Assembly: GCA_017461665.1 (NCBI GenBank)
Contig: JAFTXI010000009.1
Coordinates: 1-64,000 of the forward strand
DNA: 64,000 nucleotides
From: Bacteroidales bacterium
GTDB taxonomy: Bacteria > Bacteroidota > Bacteroidia > Bacteroidales > F082
Direction of reading: 5' to 3'
A program made the translations under genes and the position numbers. The first letter of the stretch is position 1. Each line of letters starts with the position of its first letter. Positions 1 through 8,166 of the stretch are shown here, piece after piece. The notes under the pieces were generated by a model. That model did not search any database. It saw only the letters and a program-made list of their open reading frames with translations, and was not told the origin of the DNA.

Positions 1-1
1 T

Positions 2-445
2 TACGTATATCCGAGAATATCGACATTCGGAAATATTATCGCAGTGTCGGACGGCAACTCGGGCGAGGTCTTGGTTTATGATTATGAGAACTTGAAGGAA
101 CCTCTCTACAAAACGGAAGTCTTTGATGTACGTTTGAGCGACTTTGAGATCGATAGCACTTTGATAGGAACAGAAGAATATTTTCTCCAATTCCAAGACG
201 ACTTCAAGAATTATGTCATGGATGTGATAATAGATTCAAAGAATCTTTACACCTTATCTTTGGAAGACGGATGTTATTTCATGAAAGTATATAATAAGAA
301 AGGCAAGCTAAAGAAAACGCTTCTGATACCGAGTGTTTACAATTCTTATCAATTAGAAGTCAACGGCTTGTGCGAAATAGATGGCAAGGTTCACGCAATG
401 GCTTTTTACTTCGACGGTGAGAAACATACGATGGTGTTGTTTTAA
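2..445 (+). CDS. Hypothetical protein, 5' end outside window
   Basis: The frame is open from base 2 through an internal GTG at 44, so this is the 3' part of a longer gene. The visible 147 residues are mostly short beta-strand-like segments (for example VLVYDYEN, YTLSLEDG, FMKVYNKKGK). This would fit the last blades of a beta-propeller, but no family motif is decisive. It stops at 443-445 and runs convergently into the small regulator gene at 518-679, with a strong palindrome between them. Function not recognised. Confidence 0.6.
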   Translation, partial: YVYPRISTFGNIIAVSDGNSGEVLVYDYENLKEPLYKTEVFDVRLSDFEIDSTLIGTEEYFLQFQDDFKNYVMDVIIDSKNLYTLSLEDGCYFMKVYNKKGKLKKTLLIPSVYNSYQLEVNGLCEIDGKVHAMAFYFDGEKHTMVLF

Positions 446-519
446 AATTGAAAGCTGAAAGTTGAAAGTTGAAAACTGAAAATTGAAAGTTGAAAATTAG
501 TTTTCAACTTTCAATTTTT
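446..519. terminator. Octamer-repeat array forming a bidirectional terminator hairpin
   Basis: The gap between two convergent genes is made of degenerate 8-bp units (TTGAAAGY, TTGAAAAY). Its right half is a perfect 18-bp inverted repeat: arms 479-496 and 501-518, loop TTAG, with A/T runs at both ends. It should terminate transcription from either side. The right arm ends in the stop codon of the minus-strand gene. This is the same repeat family found throughout the window. Confidence 0.65.
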
Positions 520-679
520 AAAGTCGTTTCGACTTCTTCAACGCCTCGTTAATGATCCACTGAATCTGTCCGTTGACGGAACGAAACTCGTCAGCCGCCC
601 ATTTCTCGACAGCTTCCATCGTCTTGGCATCAAGACGCAAAGCAAAATTCTTGGTGCTGTTTTCTTTATCTTTCGACAT
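518..679 (-). CDS. Arc-family ribbon-helix-helix DNA-binding protein (53 aa)
   Basis: A 53-codon gene. The protein has the ribbon-helix-helix plan: a short strand (NFALRLD, residues 11-17) followed by two helices (TMEAVEKWAADEF and VNGQIQWIINEALKK). This matches the Arc-like domain common in Bacteroidetes, which binds DNA as a dimer. The ATG at 677-679 lies 14 bp inside the 3' end of the CPBP protease gene, so the two are translationally coupled. The whole minus-strand group (SPFH, PH, CPBP, this gene) may be one transcription unit with this protein as its regulator; the target is inference. Confidence 0.75.
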   Translation of the reverse strand: MSKDKENSTKNFALRLDAKTMEAVEKWAADEFRSVNGQIQWIINEALKKSKRL

Positions 680-1598
680 CGCCTAAAACCTCCCCTATCG
701 TTTTGCAAAAAATATCGTCTTTAGAGACAAACCTATCATAACAGAATATCAACAATATAATAATCGCGACAGCAATAAAACCCGACAATCCACTAATACC
801 ATTGAGCAAGTCGCTGCCTCCTTTTATCATAATGACATTCAATCCGGCTATGGCATTTATCGTTCCATGAAATATCGCTGCAGGATAAACTGACTTTGCC
901 TTTAAGACAAAATATGTCTCGACGAAAGAAAGTAAGACGCAGAATATCACCATCATAAAAACACCTGCGACATTATGCTGCGGATAGTTGTGACCGAGTA
1001 AAATCAATGGGAAATGCCATATTCCCCAGACGACACCAATGAATATCGAAGCAAAAGCAAACTTCTTCTCTCTCAAGGCATCGACGAGATAATTACGCCA
1101 ACCGTATTCCTCGCCAAAGGCGAAAAGCGCGTTGATTGTGATTCCTGCAAACAAACCGCTAATTATAGTTATCACAATCATAAATGTAGGATTGAGAAAC
1201 ATACTCAACATTTCTTTCTGCTCTTCCGGAACAGAATCGACAGGAATCAATGACGACATATCTGTGTTAAACTCACAATTAGGCAACAACAAGTTGACAA
1301 ACATCGTCAACAAAACAATTATAATTGGAAGAATCCACGCAACGAGCCACGACCATTTTATCTTGAATCGCAACAATCCTGTCTCTCGTAGAGACACACG
1401 TACATGTTTCTTTCTGCATGTCACGATCTGCAACGCTATCGCGCAAAGCATCGGGAACAACATATACAATGACGCGCAGATCGTATATCTCATCGGATTA
1501 TCCGAAATATTTTTAATACCTAATCCGAAAATCATAAATGCAGCGAAAATCCAACTCGCCAAACATACTATTATCGAATATTTTATCGCTCTTTTCAT
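666..1598 (-). CDS. CPBP (CAAX-like) intramembrane metalloprotease
   Basis: A 310-residue polytopic membrane protein with about eight hydrophobic segments. It carries the CPBP/Abi signature: EEYGWR at about residues 163-168 (EExxxR), then a WGIWHFP histidine and a later FHGTINA histidine that complete the putative metal site. Such proteases act within the membrane; bacterial substrates are mostly unknown. It overlaps the ribbon-helix-helix gene downstream and follows the PH-domain and SPFH genes. The coding sequence also contains a GTAGAGACA-type fragment (around 1387-1396) resembling the intergenic palindrome family. Confidence 0.85.
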   Translation of the reverse strand: MKRAIKYSIIVCLASWIFAAFMIFGLGIKNISDNPMRYTICASLYMLFPMLCAIALQIVTCRKKHVRVSLRETGLLRFKIKWSWLVAWILPIIIVLLTMFVNLLLPNCEFNTDMSSLIPVDSVPEEQKEMLSMFLNPTFMIVITIISGLFAGITINALFAFGEEYGWRNYLVDALREKKFAFASIFIGVVWGIWHFPLILLGHNYPQHNVAGVFMMVIFCVLLSFVETYFVLKAKSVYPAAIFHGTINAIAGLNVIMIKGGSDLLNGISGLSGFIAVAIIILLIFCYDRFVSKDDIFCKTIGEVLGDVER

Positions 1599-1655
1599 AT
1601 TTTTTTAAGTCAACGGACAACAGTCTTTGTCCAAGTTTTTAATATTTATTTTTTT

Positions 1656-1679
1656 GAGACATCATATCATGGCGTCTCC
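1656..1679. repeat. GAGACG-type palindrome
   Basis: An imperfect inverted repeat (GAGACATCAT / ATGGCGTCTC, 8 of 10 pairs) between the PH-domain gene and the CPBP gene. It belongs to the dispersed GTAGAGACG...CGTCTC palindrome family also seen at 5131, 41167 and 52440. No T-run follows it on the minus strand, so it is not a typical terminator here. Confidence 0.45.
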
Positions 1680-1686
1680 ACAATTG

Positions 1687-2547
1687 TTAATTGTACATTG
1701 AATTAAAAATTTCTTCATATAACATTCGTGTCTCCTCAACAGTTTTTCTGTTAATAAAAATTAAATTCGATTGATTTTCAGACGCCACAGGAGTGACGTC
1801 TCTACGAATTTCAATATACAAAGGAACATCATTGTTTACATAAAGGCGACATCTTCTTCCGTCAGATGTCTTGAAATGTCCTATGTTGACTTTTCTCGTT
1901 GAGATTCCGTTGGTTCTTAATTTGATTGCTGGAAGTTTCTCAATAAGCAAAATAGTATCAACATCAGAAAGAGGAACCTCCATCTCATATTCGCCTTCAA
2001 TTTTTACCATATCGTTGTTGACAATTATTTCATTGCTATAGTTCACGAAAAGCACCGGAAAAAGAAGTATAAACAAAAATAAGAATATAATGACAACGCT
2101 TCTATAAGTCCTCGGACGTTTCGCATTAAAATTCAAATCGTTTTCTTTAAGAATTTTAACATTATTCTTAATATCATCGAAAAGCTCTTTTGTCAAATCT
2201 TCGTTTTTCAAATTGATATAAACCAGACCTGTCGTCGTTCTTATCTCAATTGCAGGAATATTGGAATTTCTCGTGTATAAAGTAGCGTTCTCGGAATGCT
2301 GGTCGTCGCTTTTCTTTATCGTAAAATAACCTTTCTGAATACGACCTAAACCAGTTCCGTTAGTACGATATATCAATTTCGGCATTTTATCAATCATTGA
2401 AACAGAGACGATTGTGTCGTTAGGAATCCACAGAGGATACATAACATCCTTGATTTTTATCCCGTCAGAATAGACATACACTTTCTCTCTCACAAAAGCT
2501 ACGAAAACGAGAAATACAACTATTAATAATATTGTATATAAAATCAT
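1687..2547 (-). CDS. Membrane protein with two bacterial PH-like (bPH_5-type) repeats
   Basis: A 286-residue protein built as an internal duplication. Each half has one membrane helix (residues 1-18 and about 152-170) followed by a soluble PH-like domain. The halves align at PKLIYRTNG / PAIKLRTNG, KGYFTI / IGHFKT, IPAIEIR / VPLYIEIR and the final helix. The pattern resembles the bacterial PH domain bPH_5. It lies between the SPFH and CPBP genes on the same strand. The second domain contains a stretch (RRDVTPVAS) encoded by a 27-bp palindrome nearly identical to an intergenic one at 41167. Role is inference: membrane-associated partner of the SPFH protein. Confidence 0.6.
   Translation of the reverse strand: MILYTILLIVVFLVFVAFVREKVYVYSDGIKIKDVMYPLWIPNDTIVSVSMIDKMPKLIYRTNGTGLGRIQKGYFTIKKSDDQHSENATLYTRNSNIPAIEIRTTTGLVYINLKNEDLTKELFDDIKNNVKILKENDLNFNAKRPRTYRSVVIIFLFLFILLFPVLFVNYSNEIIVNNDMVKIEGEYEMEVPLSDVDTILLIEKLPAIKLRTNGISTRKVNIGHFKTSDGRRCRLYVNNDVPLYIEIRRDVTPVASENQSNLIFINRKTVEETRMLYEEIFNSMYN
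1780..1806 (-). repeat. Dispersed 27-bp palindrome inside a coding sequence
   Basis: This in-frame segment of the PH-domain gene matches the intergenic element at 41167-41193 in 26 of 27 positions. Both start CGTAGAGACGTCACTC and end GTGGCGTCT on the copy strand. Confidence 0.7.
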
Positions 2548-2596
2548 AATCTTAATTTTTATTTAGGTTTAGGACGCGGCAAGCCACGTCCCTGCA

Positions 2597-2629
2597 AATT
2601 TTCAACTTTCAATTTTCAACTTTCAATTT
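2597..2629. repeat. Octamer repeats (TTTCAACT / TTTCAATT)
   Basis: Four degenerate 8-bp units in the gap between the SPFH and PH-domain genes. They are the same family as the array at 446-519, reaching up to the SPFH stop codon. Confidence 0.6.
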
Positions 2630-3578
2630 ATTGATACAAAGTTCCCGTATTAACCACAGGTTGTGCCGATTCGTCAGCGCAGAGAACTACGAGCAGATTG
2701 CTTACCATAGCAGCTTTTTTCTCGTCGTCCAAGTTCACTATTTCTTCTTCGCTGAGTTTTTCGAGAGCCATCTTCACCATCGAGACAGCGCCTTCAACTA
2801 TTTTCTCACGAGCCGAGATGATGGCGGCAGCCTGTTGACGACGCAACATAACAGCAGCGATCTCAGGAGAATAAGCCAAATAATTTATTCTTGCCTCGAT
2901 GACTTCCAAACCCGACATCTCGAGACGGTCGTTAAGTTTCTTTAACAAAATATCGTTGATTTCACTTCCGCCGGAGCGTAATGTAAGTTCATGAGATTTA
3001 GTGTCGTCATTATCATCGTAAGCGAACATTCCAGCGACTTCTCTAAGAGCAGCATCACTTTGAACACGGACAAAACTTTCGAAAGCCTTCATTCTTCCGG
3101 AGACAGTAACGCCAACCTGACCGTTAGCGCCGCCAGCCATAGTCTGAGAATCAATCTCAAACATTGCCTTGTATGTATCTTTAAGTTTCCATACCAAAAT
3201 TTGACCTATCAATATAGGATTACCGGTTTTGTCGTTGACCTTAATCGGATCGACATTGAGGTTACGAGCGCGGAGAGAAACTCTCTTTGCAGAAAGCAAG
3301 AAGTTTACCCAATAGAAACCGGTTCTTTTAAAGGTTCCGCAATAATTACCGAAGAACAACATCACCATAGCTTCATTAGGCTCCTGCTTTTTAAATCCAA
3401 ATAAAAATATGAAGAAAACAAAAACAGCAACAATGCTGACAACCTTTCCCACGATATTATCAACATTCACAAAATAAACATGAAGGTAAAAACACAAAGC
3501 CATCAAGGCTAAGATGATAAACAATGCAACGAAACCGTTAATTACTAGACCTTTAAATTCTTTTTCGTTTGTTTCCAT
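2628..3578 (-). CDS. SPFH/Band 7 (stomatin-prohibitin) membrane protein
   Basis: With the start at METNEKEF (3578) this is 316 residues; an upstream in-frame ATG at 3605 is less likely. Two close hydrophobic segments (about residues 11-60) anchor it. An SPFH domain follows (NEAVMVLFFGNYCGT, VDPIKVNDKTGNPI, ALREVAGMF), then an alpha-helical tail rich in Ala/Glu (RRQQAAAIISARE). SPFH proteins form membrane-bound oligomers that scaffold proteases or organise membranes. It is first in the minus-strand cluster and has a good promoter just upstream. Confidence 0.85.
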   Translation of the reverse strand: METNEKEFKGLVINGFVALFIILALMALCFYLHVYFVNVDNIVGKVVSIVAVFVFFIFLFGFKKQEPNEAMVMLFFGNYCGTFKRTGFYWVNFLLSAKRVSLRARNLNVDPIKVNDKTGNPILIGQILVWKLKDTYKAMFEIDSQTMAGGANGQVGVTVSGRMKAFESFVRVQSDAALREVAGMFAYDDNDDTKSHELTLRSGGSEINDILLKKLNDRLEMSGLEVIEARINYLAYSPEIAAVMLRRQQAAAIISAREKIVEGAVSMVKMALEKLSEEEIVNLDDEKKAAMVSNLLVVLCADESAQPVVNTGTLYQ

Positions 3579-3630
3579 AACTTTAATTTTTAATAGTTTT
3601 AACATTTATTTTAATATCATTTTGATATTG

Positions 3631-3661
3631 CAAAGATATGATTAATTTTTAGATTGTCAAG
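3631..3661 (-). promoter_or_regulatory. Bacteroidetes-type promoter for the SPFH cluster
   Basis: On the minus strand, a TTG-containing -33 element (3658-3660) and TATCTTTG (-7, 3631-3638) are separated by 19 nt, the consensus spacing. The transcript would start about 45 nt before the METNEKEF start codon. Confidence 0.6.
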
Positions 3662-3739
3662 AGGTTTTTAAAATTAATTAAAATATTTTTTATAAAACAA
3701 TTATCCTTACATTTGCACACTAATTTTAATTTTAAAATC

Positions 3740-5086
3740 ATGAAGAGAATTTATCTGTTTTTCCTACTGCTGCTCGCAACATGGAGCGTGCAATCGCAAG
3801 AAAGTTTATGGACGAGTGTAGTAACATCGCAACCTGAAGGCTTTAACATTGAAGCCGAAGGCAACATAAAAATCAGTTCAGGAGAAGGGCTCGCCTGGCT
3901 CATCTCGAGCGTCAACGGATTGAACGGACAAACCGCCAACGACTATGCCGACCTCATCATCACCTTAGAAAACGACATTGATATTTCAGGAAACAAATGG
4001 GTCGCCATTGGAAATCAGAGCAATCCATTTAGAGGAACGTTCAACGGACAGGGTTTTTCGATAAAAGGTATTTACATGTACGACGCCTGGTACGGCAAAA
4101 ACTACGGACTTTTTGGAAGATTAGACAATGCTACGATTAAAAATGTCGTGCTTGAAGAAGGAGAAATCGTTGGCTACGACGAATGTGGCGGCATCGCATA
4201 TTTGGCAGAGAACAACACCTTAATAGATAGATGTACCGTAATGACGACAATGTCGTTTGGCAATGACAGCGGTGGAATTGTTGGAACAAATAGAGACTCT
4301 AAAATTTCAAATTGCGCCGTCGTTCCAGAATCGTTTGGCGCACAAGTCAGCTGCAATGGAGGCATTGTAGGACAGAACATCGCGACCAACGCAGACGCGA
4401 TAATCGAAAACTGTTATAGCGTTTCTATGGTTAGCGCGTCGTACAGCACCTTCTATATGGGAGGCATCGTTGGAAGAAACCTCACCGAAAGCGAGAGCTT
4501 TAAAGCCATTGTCAGAAATTGCTACGCCACTCCGATGGGCGTATATGGCTCATACTGCGGAGGCGTCGCCGGATACAACTCAGATAAGTCGTTGATAGAA
4601 AATTCATATACAAACAACACATACGAATACGGTCTTTTCGGAGAAAACAAGGGAGAGACTGTAAACTGCACCGTTTTCTTTGAAGACTTAAAACTTTATG
4701 AAAATGTGAACGTCTTTGACGATAACGCAAATAATCTTCTCACAGCTCTCGACTTATGGGTTGACAACTTCCCTGAAGATCAATATCTTAGTTGGGAATG
4801 CGCCGACGAAAACACTAACTACGGATTCCCATTCTTCGCATCTACAGAAGACATAGACGAGATAAACAACAAAGACATCGTTTTATATCCAAATCCAGCG
4901 AAAGATTTTGTAAAAATAGAACGCGATAACATTACAAAATTAGAGATTTACAATGTTTTAGGAATTTTAATTGATAAGATTGAAGTCAATTCTAATGAAA
5001 TCGTAATTAATATTTCAGATTACGCTCCTGGAATTTATTTCTTCAATATTGATGGAAAAAGCATTAAAGTGATAAAGAATCCATAA
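3740..5086 (+). CDS. Secreted GLUG-repeat protein with T9SS sorting domain
   Basis: The start chosen is MKRIYLFF (3740) because a clean signal peptide follows (cut after VQSQ); an in-frame ATG at 3713 lies upstream. The mature part has repeated Gly-rich beta-helix turns of GLUG type (YGLFGRLDNATIKNV, GGIAYLAENNTLIDRC, GGIVGTNRDSKISNC, GGIVGQN, GGVAGYN). The last ~80 residues are a type A T9SS sorting domain (YPNPAKDF, LEIYNVLG, GIYFFNI). It is therefore probably exported through the outer membrane by T9SS and attached or released. TACATTTG at 3708-3715 is a likely -7 box. GLUG proteins are often adhesins; the ligand is unknown. Confidence 0.8.
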   Translation: MKRIYLFFLLLLATWSVQSQESLWTSVVTSQPEGFNIEAEGNIKISSGEGLAWLISSVNGLNGQTANDYADLIITLENDIDISGNKWVAIGNQSNPFRGTFNGQGFSIKGIYMYDAWYGKNYGLFGRLDNATIKNVVLEEGEIVGYDECGGIAYLAENNTLIDRCTVMTTMSFGNDSGGIVGTNRDSKISNCAVVPESFGAQVSCNGGIVGQNIATNADAIIENCYSVSMVSASYSTFYMGGIVGRNLTESESFKAIVRNCYATPMGVYGSYCGGVAGYNSDKSLIENSYTNNTYEYGLFGENKGETVNCTVFFEDLKLYENVNVFDDNANNLLTALDLWVDNFPEDQYLSWECADENTNYGFPFFASTEDIDEINNKDIVLYPNPAKDFVKIERDNITKLEIYNVLGILIDKIEVNSNEIVINISDYAPGIYFFNIDGKSIKVIKNP

Positions 5087-5220
5087 TGCATAATTATTTG
5101 TACGACACATTGAATGTGTCATAAAAATCATAGAGACGTATCAATGACATATTGTTTATTGTTATATGTGTCATTGGTGCGTCTCTACTTATTGACTTAT
5201 AGACTCATAGACTCGGTGAC
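5087..5220. repeat. Palindrome plus octamer repeats downstream of the GLUG gene
   Basis: 5131-5187 forms a long imperfect hairpin (TAGAGACG...CGTCTCTA, about 20 paired positions, arms 5131-5150 and 5166-5187) that can terminate the GLUG gene. From 5190 onward, 8-bp units of the form NNNNGACT recur five times (tattgact, tatagact, catagact, cggtgact, caataact), extending to about 5229. Confidence 0.6.
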
Positions 5221-5373
5221 TCAATAACTTAGCGTCATTTTAAGTCCAACGGCTTCGGTAATCATAAGAAAAGTTGAGAGTTGCATATCGGTTTCGCCCA
5301 AACAATTATCAAAGAATAGTTCCCATAACCTTGATTCTTGGTTTTTCAAAGATAACAACTTATTAAATACCAT
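5221..5373 (-). pseudogene. Short frame (50 aa) resembling the end of an HTH antitoxin-type regulator
   Basis: A minus-strand ATG frame (start 5371-5373, stop 5221-5223). The protein ends MQLSTFLMITEAVGLKMTL, which resembles the last helices of XRE-type regulators (a pattern like LxTFLxIxxAxGLKL). There is no complete helix-turn-helix domain, so it is either a truncated remnant or a chance frame. It sits divergently upstream of the DUF4160/DUF2442 pair, whose relatives are sometimes found with such regulators. Confidence 0.35.
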
Positions 5374-5480
5374 TTAGTTAAAATATTTTAAGAAATAAAG
5401 ATTGTTAATAAAAAATTCAAAACACAGTCTTTTTTCTTATGATTATTTGCTATCTTTGTGAACTATAAAAATATAACGCT

Positions 5481-5707
5481 ATGCCAGAAATTAGTCGATT
5501 TTATGGAATCATAATAACAATGTATCTTCCCGATCACTATCCTCCTCACTTTCACGTAAGGTATAACGAATATCGGGCTACTATAGATATACTTACAGGT
5601 AATATAACCGGCCAAATGCCACGTAGAAGCACAAAGATGAATTAATAGCCAATTGGCAAATAATGGAAAATGGAGAATCACTATCAACAATAAATCCTCT
5701 TGATTGA
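5481..5707 (+). pseudogene. DUF4160 gene inactivated by a short internal deletion
   Basis: The first 49 codons encode a good DUF4160 N-terminus (MPEISRFYGIIITMY, PPHFHV, GQMPRR). The frame then hits TAA at 5643. Shifting frame at about 5630 restores the family's C-terminus (HKDELIANWQIMENGES ... INPLD) up to TGA at 5705-5707. The segment normally between RR and HKDEL, with a conserved Glu-Trp, is missing. The gap fits a loss of about 31 nt. TATCTTTG at 5451-5458 is a -7 box, and the residual frame ends one base before the DUF2442 start codon. Confidence 0.75.
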
Positions 5708-5971
5708 ATGAATATGGAGAAAAGTAACGACTTAAAATGGGTAACAGATGTAAAGATTCTTGATGAATATAAATTACATCTTACTTTTAACGATGGTAAA
5801 GAAAGCATGTTTGACTGTCTTCCTCTTATCGAAAAATATCAGATTTTCGCCCCACTGCGTGACATGGAAATATTCAAATGCTTCAATCTTGACGGATGGA
5901 CAATCAACTGGGCAAATGGCAGCATCGACATTGCTCCTGAATATCTTTATGAAAAAAGTATAGTTTTATAA
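5708..5971 (+). CDS. DUF2442 domain protein
   Basis: Eighty-seven residues matching DUF2442: WVTDVKILDEYKLHLTFNDG, then FDCLPLIE, and the closing INWANGSIDIAPEYLYE. DUF2442 and DUF4160 genes commonly occur as neighbouring pairs and are suspected toxin-antitoxin-like modules; the activity is not established. Here the ATG abuts the stop of the decayed DUF4160 gene. A second start (MEKSND, 5714) is possible. This gene looks intact although its partner is broken. Confidence 0.75.
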   Translation: MNMEKSNDLKWVTDVKILDEYKLHLTFNDGKESMFDCLPLIEKYQIFAPLRDMEIFKCFNLDGWTINWANGSIDIAPEYLYEKSIVL

Positions 5972-5998
5972 GTTATAGAAATTTAATACATTATTAAT

Positions 5999-8104
5999 AT
6001 GAACAGAAAATTTTTAAGTGTGATTGCTTTAAGCATTATGACATTAGCTTCTTGCACAAACAACAACAAGCAAGTCGCTATAGAAAATCCTTTCTTATCC
6101 GACTATGGGACTCCATACGAAGTTCCAGCTTTCGACAAGATTAAAACAGAACACTATCTGCCAGCTTTTGAAGAAGGTATGAAACAACAGAAAGCAGAAG
6201 TAGACGCTATCGTCAAAAACAGAGCGGTGCCTGATTTTCAAAACACAATCTTGGCATACGACAAATCCGGCGCTCTGTTAGACAAGGTCGGCGGTGTTTT
6301 CTTCAACCTCATGGAATGTATGTCGAACGACGAGATGCAGAAAATCGCTGCCGAAATCATGCCTAAGATGTCGGCTCACGGCGATGAGATTGCGATGAAT
6401 CCTCTTCTCTTCGATAAGGTCAAGCAAGTTTACGACAACCGTCACAACATGAACTTAGACGATCAGCAGATTCGCGTCACAGAAAAATATTACAACGACT
6501 TCATCCGTAGCGGCGCTGCTTTGAACGACACCGACAAAGAAACCTTAAAAAGTATTAACGAAAGGTTGTCGTTGTTAAGCCTCCAATTTGGTAACAACCT
6601 CCTCGCAGAAAACGCCAACTTCAAACTCGTCATCGACAATGAAAAAGACTTGAGCGGACTCCCACAGTCGAGCATCTATGCTGCTGCCGAACAAGCAAAG
6701 AGAGACGGCATGGAAGGCAAATGGGTCTTCACCTTGTCGAAACCAAGTCTCATACCATTCTTGCAATATGCCGATAACCGCGACCTACGCGAAAAGATTT
6801 ATATGGGTTACGTTATGCGCGGTAACAACAACAACGCTAACGACAACAAAGCCCTGATAGAGGAAATGTCGAAACTTCGTTTGCAAAAAGCACAACTTCT
6901 TGGCTACGAAGATTATGCCTCATACGTCTTAGAAGCAAACATGGCAAAAGACGTCCCTACTGTCGATAAATTCCTCGCAGACCTCTTTGAACCAGCTTTG
7001 AAAGTCGCCAAGAAAGAATTGAAAGAGATGGAGAAAATAGCAGGCTTCGACATGGAATCATGGGATTGGTGGTATTATGCAGAGAAACTACGCAAAGAAA
7101 AATACGATTTCGACGAGAACGAATTAAAACCATACCTCTCATTAGAAAACGTCCGCAACGGAATGTTTATGGTTGCCAATAAATTATACGGCATCACATT
7201 CGAACAACGCAACGACCTACCTGTATATTTTGATGGCGTAGAGACTTGGGAAGTAAAAGAAAAAGACGGTTCATACATCGGTATTTTATACTTAGACTAT
7301 TTCCCACGCGACAGTAAGAGCGGCGGTGCTTGGTGTACAAGCTTCCGCGAAGCCGGTTACGACATCGAAGGTAACAAAATATCTCCACTCGTCTCCTTGG
7401 TGTTAAACTTCACACCTCCAACAGGTAACGCTCCTGCCCTCCTCAGCTGGGACGAGACAGAGACATTATGGCATGAGTTCGGCCACGGATTGCACGCCTT
7501 GTTCTCAGAAGGCAAATACAGCAGAACATGCGGCAACGTACCTCGCGACTATGTTGAGCTTCCTTCACAAGTGATGGAAAACTGGGCAGGTGACCCTGAA
7601 GTGCTGAGAATGTACGCAAAACATTGGCAGACAGGCGAAGTCATTCCTGAGTCAATCATCAATAAATTAGAAAATAGCGGTTTGTTCAACCAAGGCTTCA
7701 CCACAACAGAATTCTTGGCAGCTGCCATCTTAGACATGGAATATCATAAGTTAAAAGAAATCAACGACGACTTCAATGCTGCTGCTTTTGAAAAAGCTAA
7801 GATGGAAGAAATCGGTCTGATTAACGAGATTTATCCGCGCTACAGAAGTACTTATTACGCTCACATCTTCTCAGGCGGGTATTCAGCAGGATATTACGTA
7901 TATTACTGGGCAGCGGTCTTGGATTCCGATGCTTTCAACTATTTCAAAGAATCCGGCGACTTGTTCAACCCAGAATTGGCTGCCAAATTCAGACAGCACT
8001 GCTTGCAAGAATGCGGCAACGACGAAGGTATGGTTCAATACAAGAAGTTCCGCGGTCAAGAGCCAAGCAACGAACCATTCTTGAAAAAACACGGACTTAA
8101 ATAA
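5999..8104 (+). CDS. dcp: M3 family metallopeptidase, peptidyl-dipeptidase Dcp-like lipoprotein
   Basis: A 701-residue zinc peptidase of the thimet/Dcp family, which removes dipeptides from peptide C-termini. The zinc motif HEFGH (in LWHEFGHGLHALF, about residue 490) and the downstream third ligand region (ELPSQVMENW) are intact. Length is normal for Dcp. The N-terminus is a lipoprotein signal peptide with lipobox LASC followed by TNNN, so it should be anchored on the periplasmic side. It ends at a hairpin terminator (8127-8155) and appears monocistronic. Confidence 0.9.
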   Translation: MNRKFLSVIALSIMTLASCTNNNKQVAIENPFLSDYGTPYEVPAFDKIKTEHYLPAFEEGMKQQKAEVDAIVKNRAVPDFQNTILAYDKSGALLDKVGGVFFNLMECMSNDEMQKIAAEIMPKMSAHGDEIAMNPLLFDKVKQVYDNRHNMNLDDQQIRVTEKYYNDFIRSGAALNDTDKETLKSINERLSLLSLQFGNNLLAENANFKLVIDNEKDLSGLPQSSIYAAAEQAKRDGMEGKWVFTLSKPSLIPFLQYADNRDLREKIYMGYVMRGNNNNANDNKALIEEMSKLRLQKAQLLGYEDYASYVLEANMAKDVPTVDKFLADLFEPALKVAKKELKEMEKIAGFDMESWDWWYYAEKLRKEKYDFDENELKPYLSLENVRNGMFMVANKLYGITFEQRNDLPVYFDGVETWEVKEKDGSYIGILYLDYFPRDSKSGGAWCTSFREAGYDIEGNKISPLVSLVLNFTPPTGNAPALLSWDETETLWHEFGHGLHALFSEGKYSRTCGNVPRDYVELPSQVMENWAGDPEVLRMYAKHWQTGEVIPESIINKLENSGLFNQGFTTTEFLAAAILDMEYHKLKEINDDFNAAAFEKAKMEEIGLINEIYPRYRSTYYAHIFSGGYSAGYYVYYWAAVLDSDAFNYFKESGDLFNPELAAKFRQHCLQECGNDEGMVQYKKFRGQEPSNEPFLKKHGLK

Positions 8105-8126
8105 TTTACAATTTACAGTTAACAAT

Positions 8127-8155
8127 TAAAAAGGCGACTATTGGTCGCTTTTTTA
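8127..8155 (+). terminator. Rho-independent terminator after dcp
   Basis: Stem GGCGAC...GTCGCT (core arms 8134-8138 and 8144-8148, loop TATTG), flanked by an A-run and followed by six T. Confidence 0.8.
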
Positions 8156-8166
8156 ATATAACATAT

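Noticed and set aside
1132..1608. 158-codon plus-strand frame antisense to the CPBP gene
   Set aside because: Shadow of a gene with clear protease motifs; no family features of its own.
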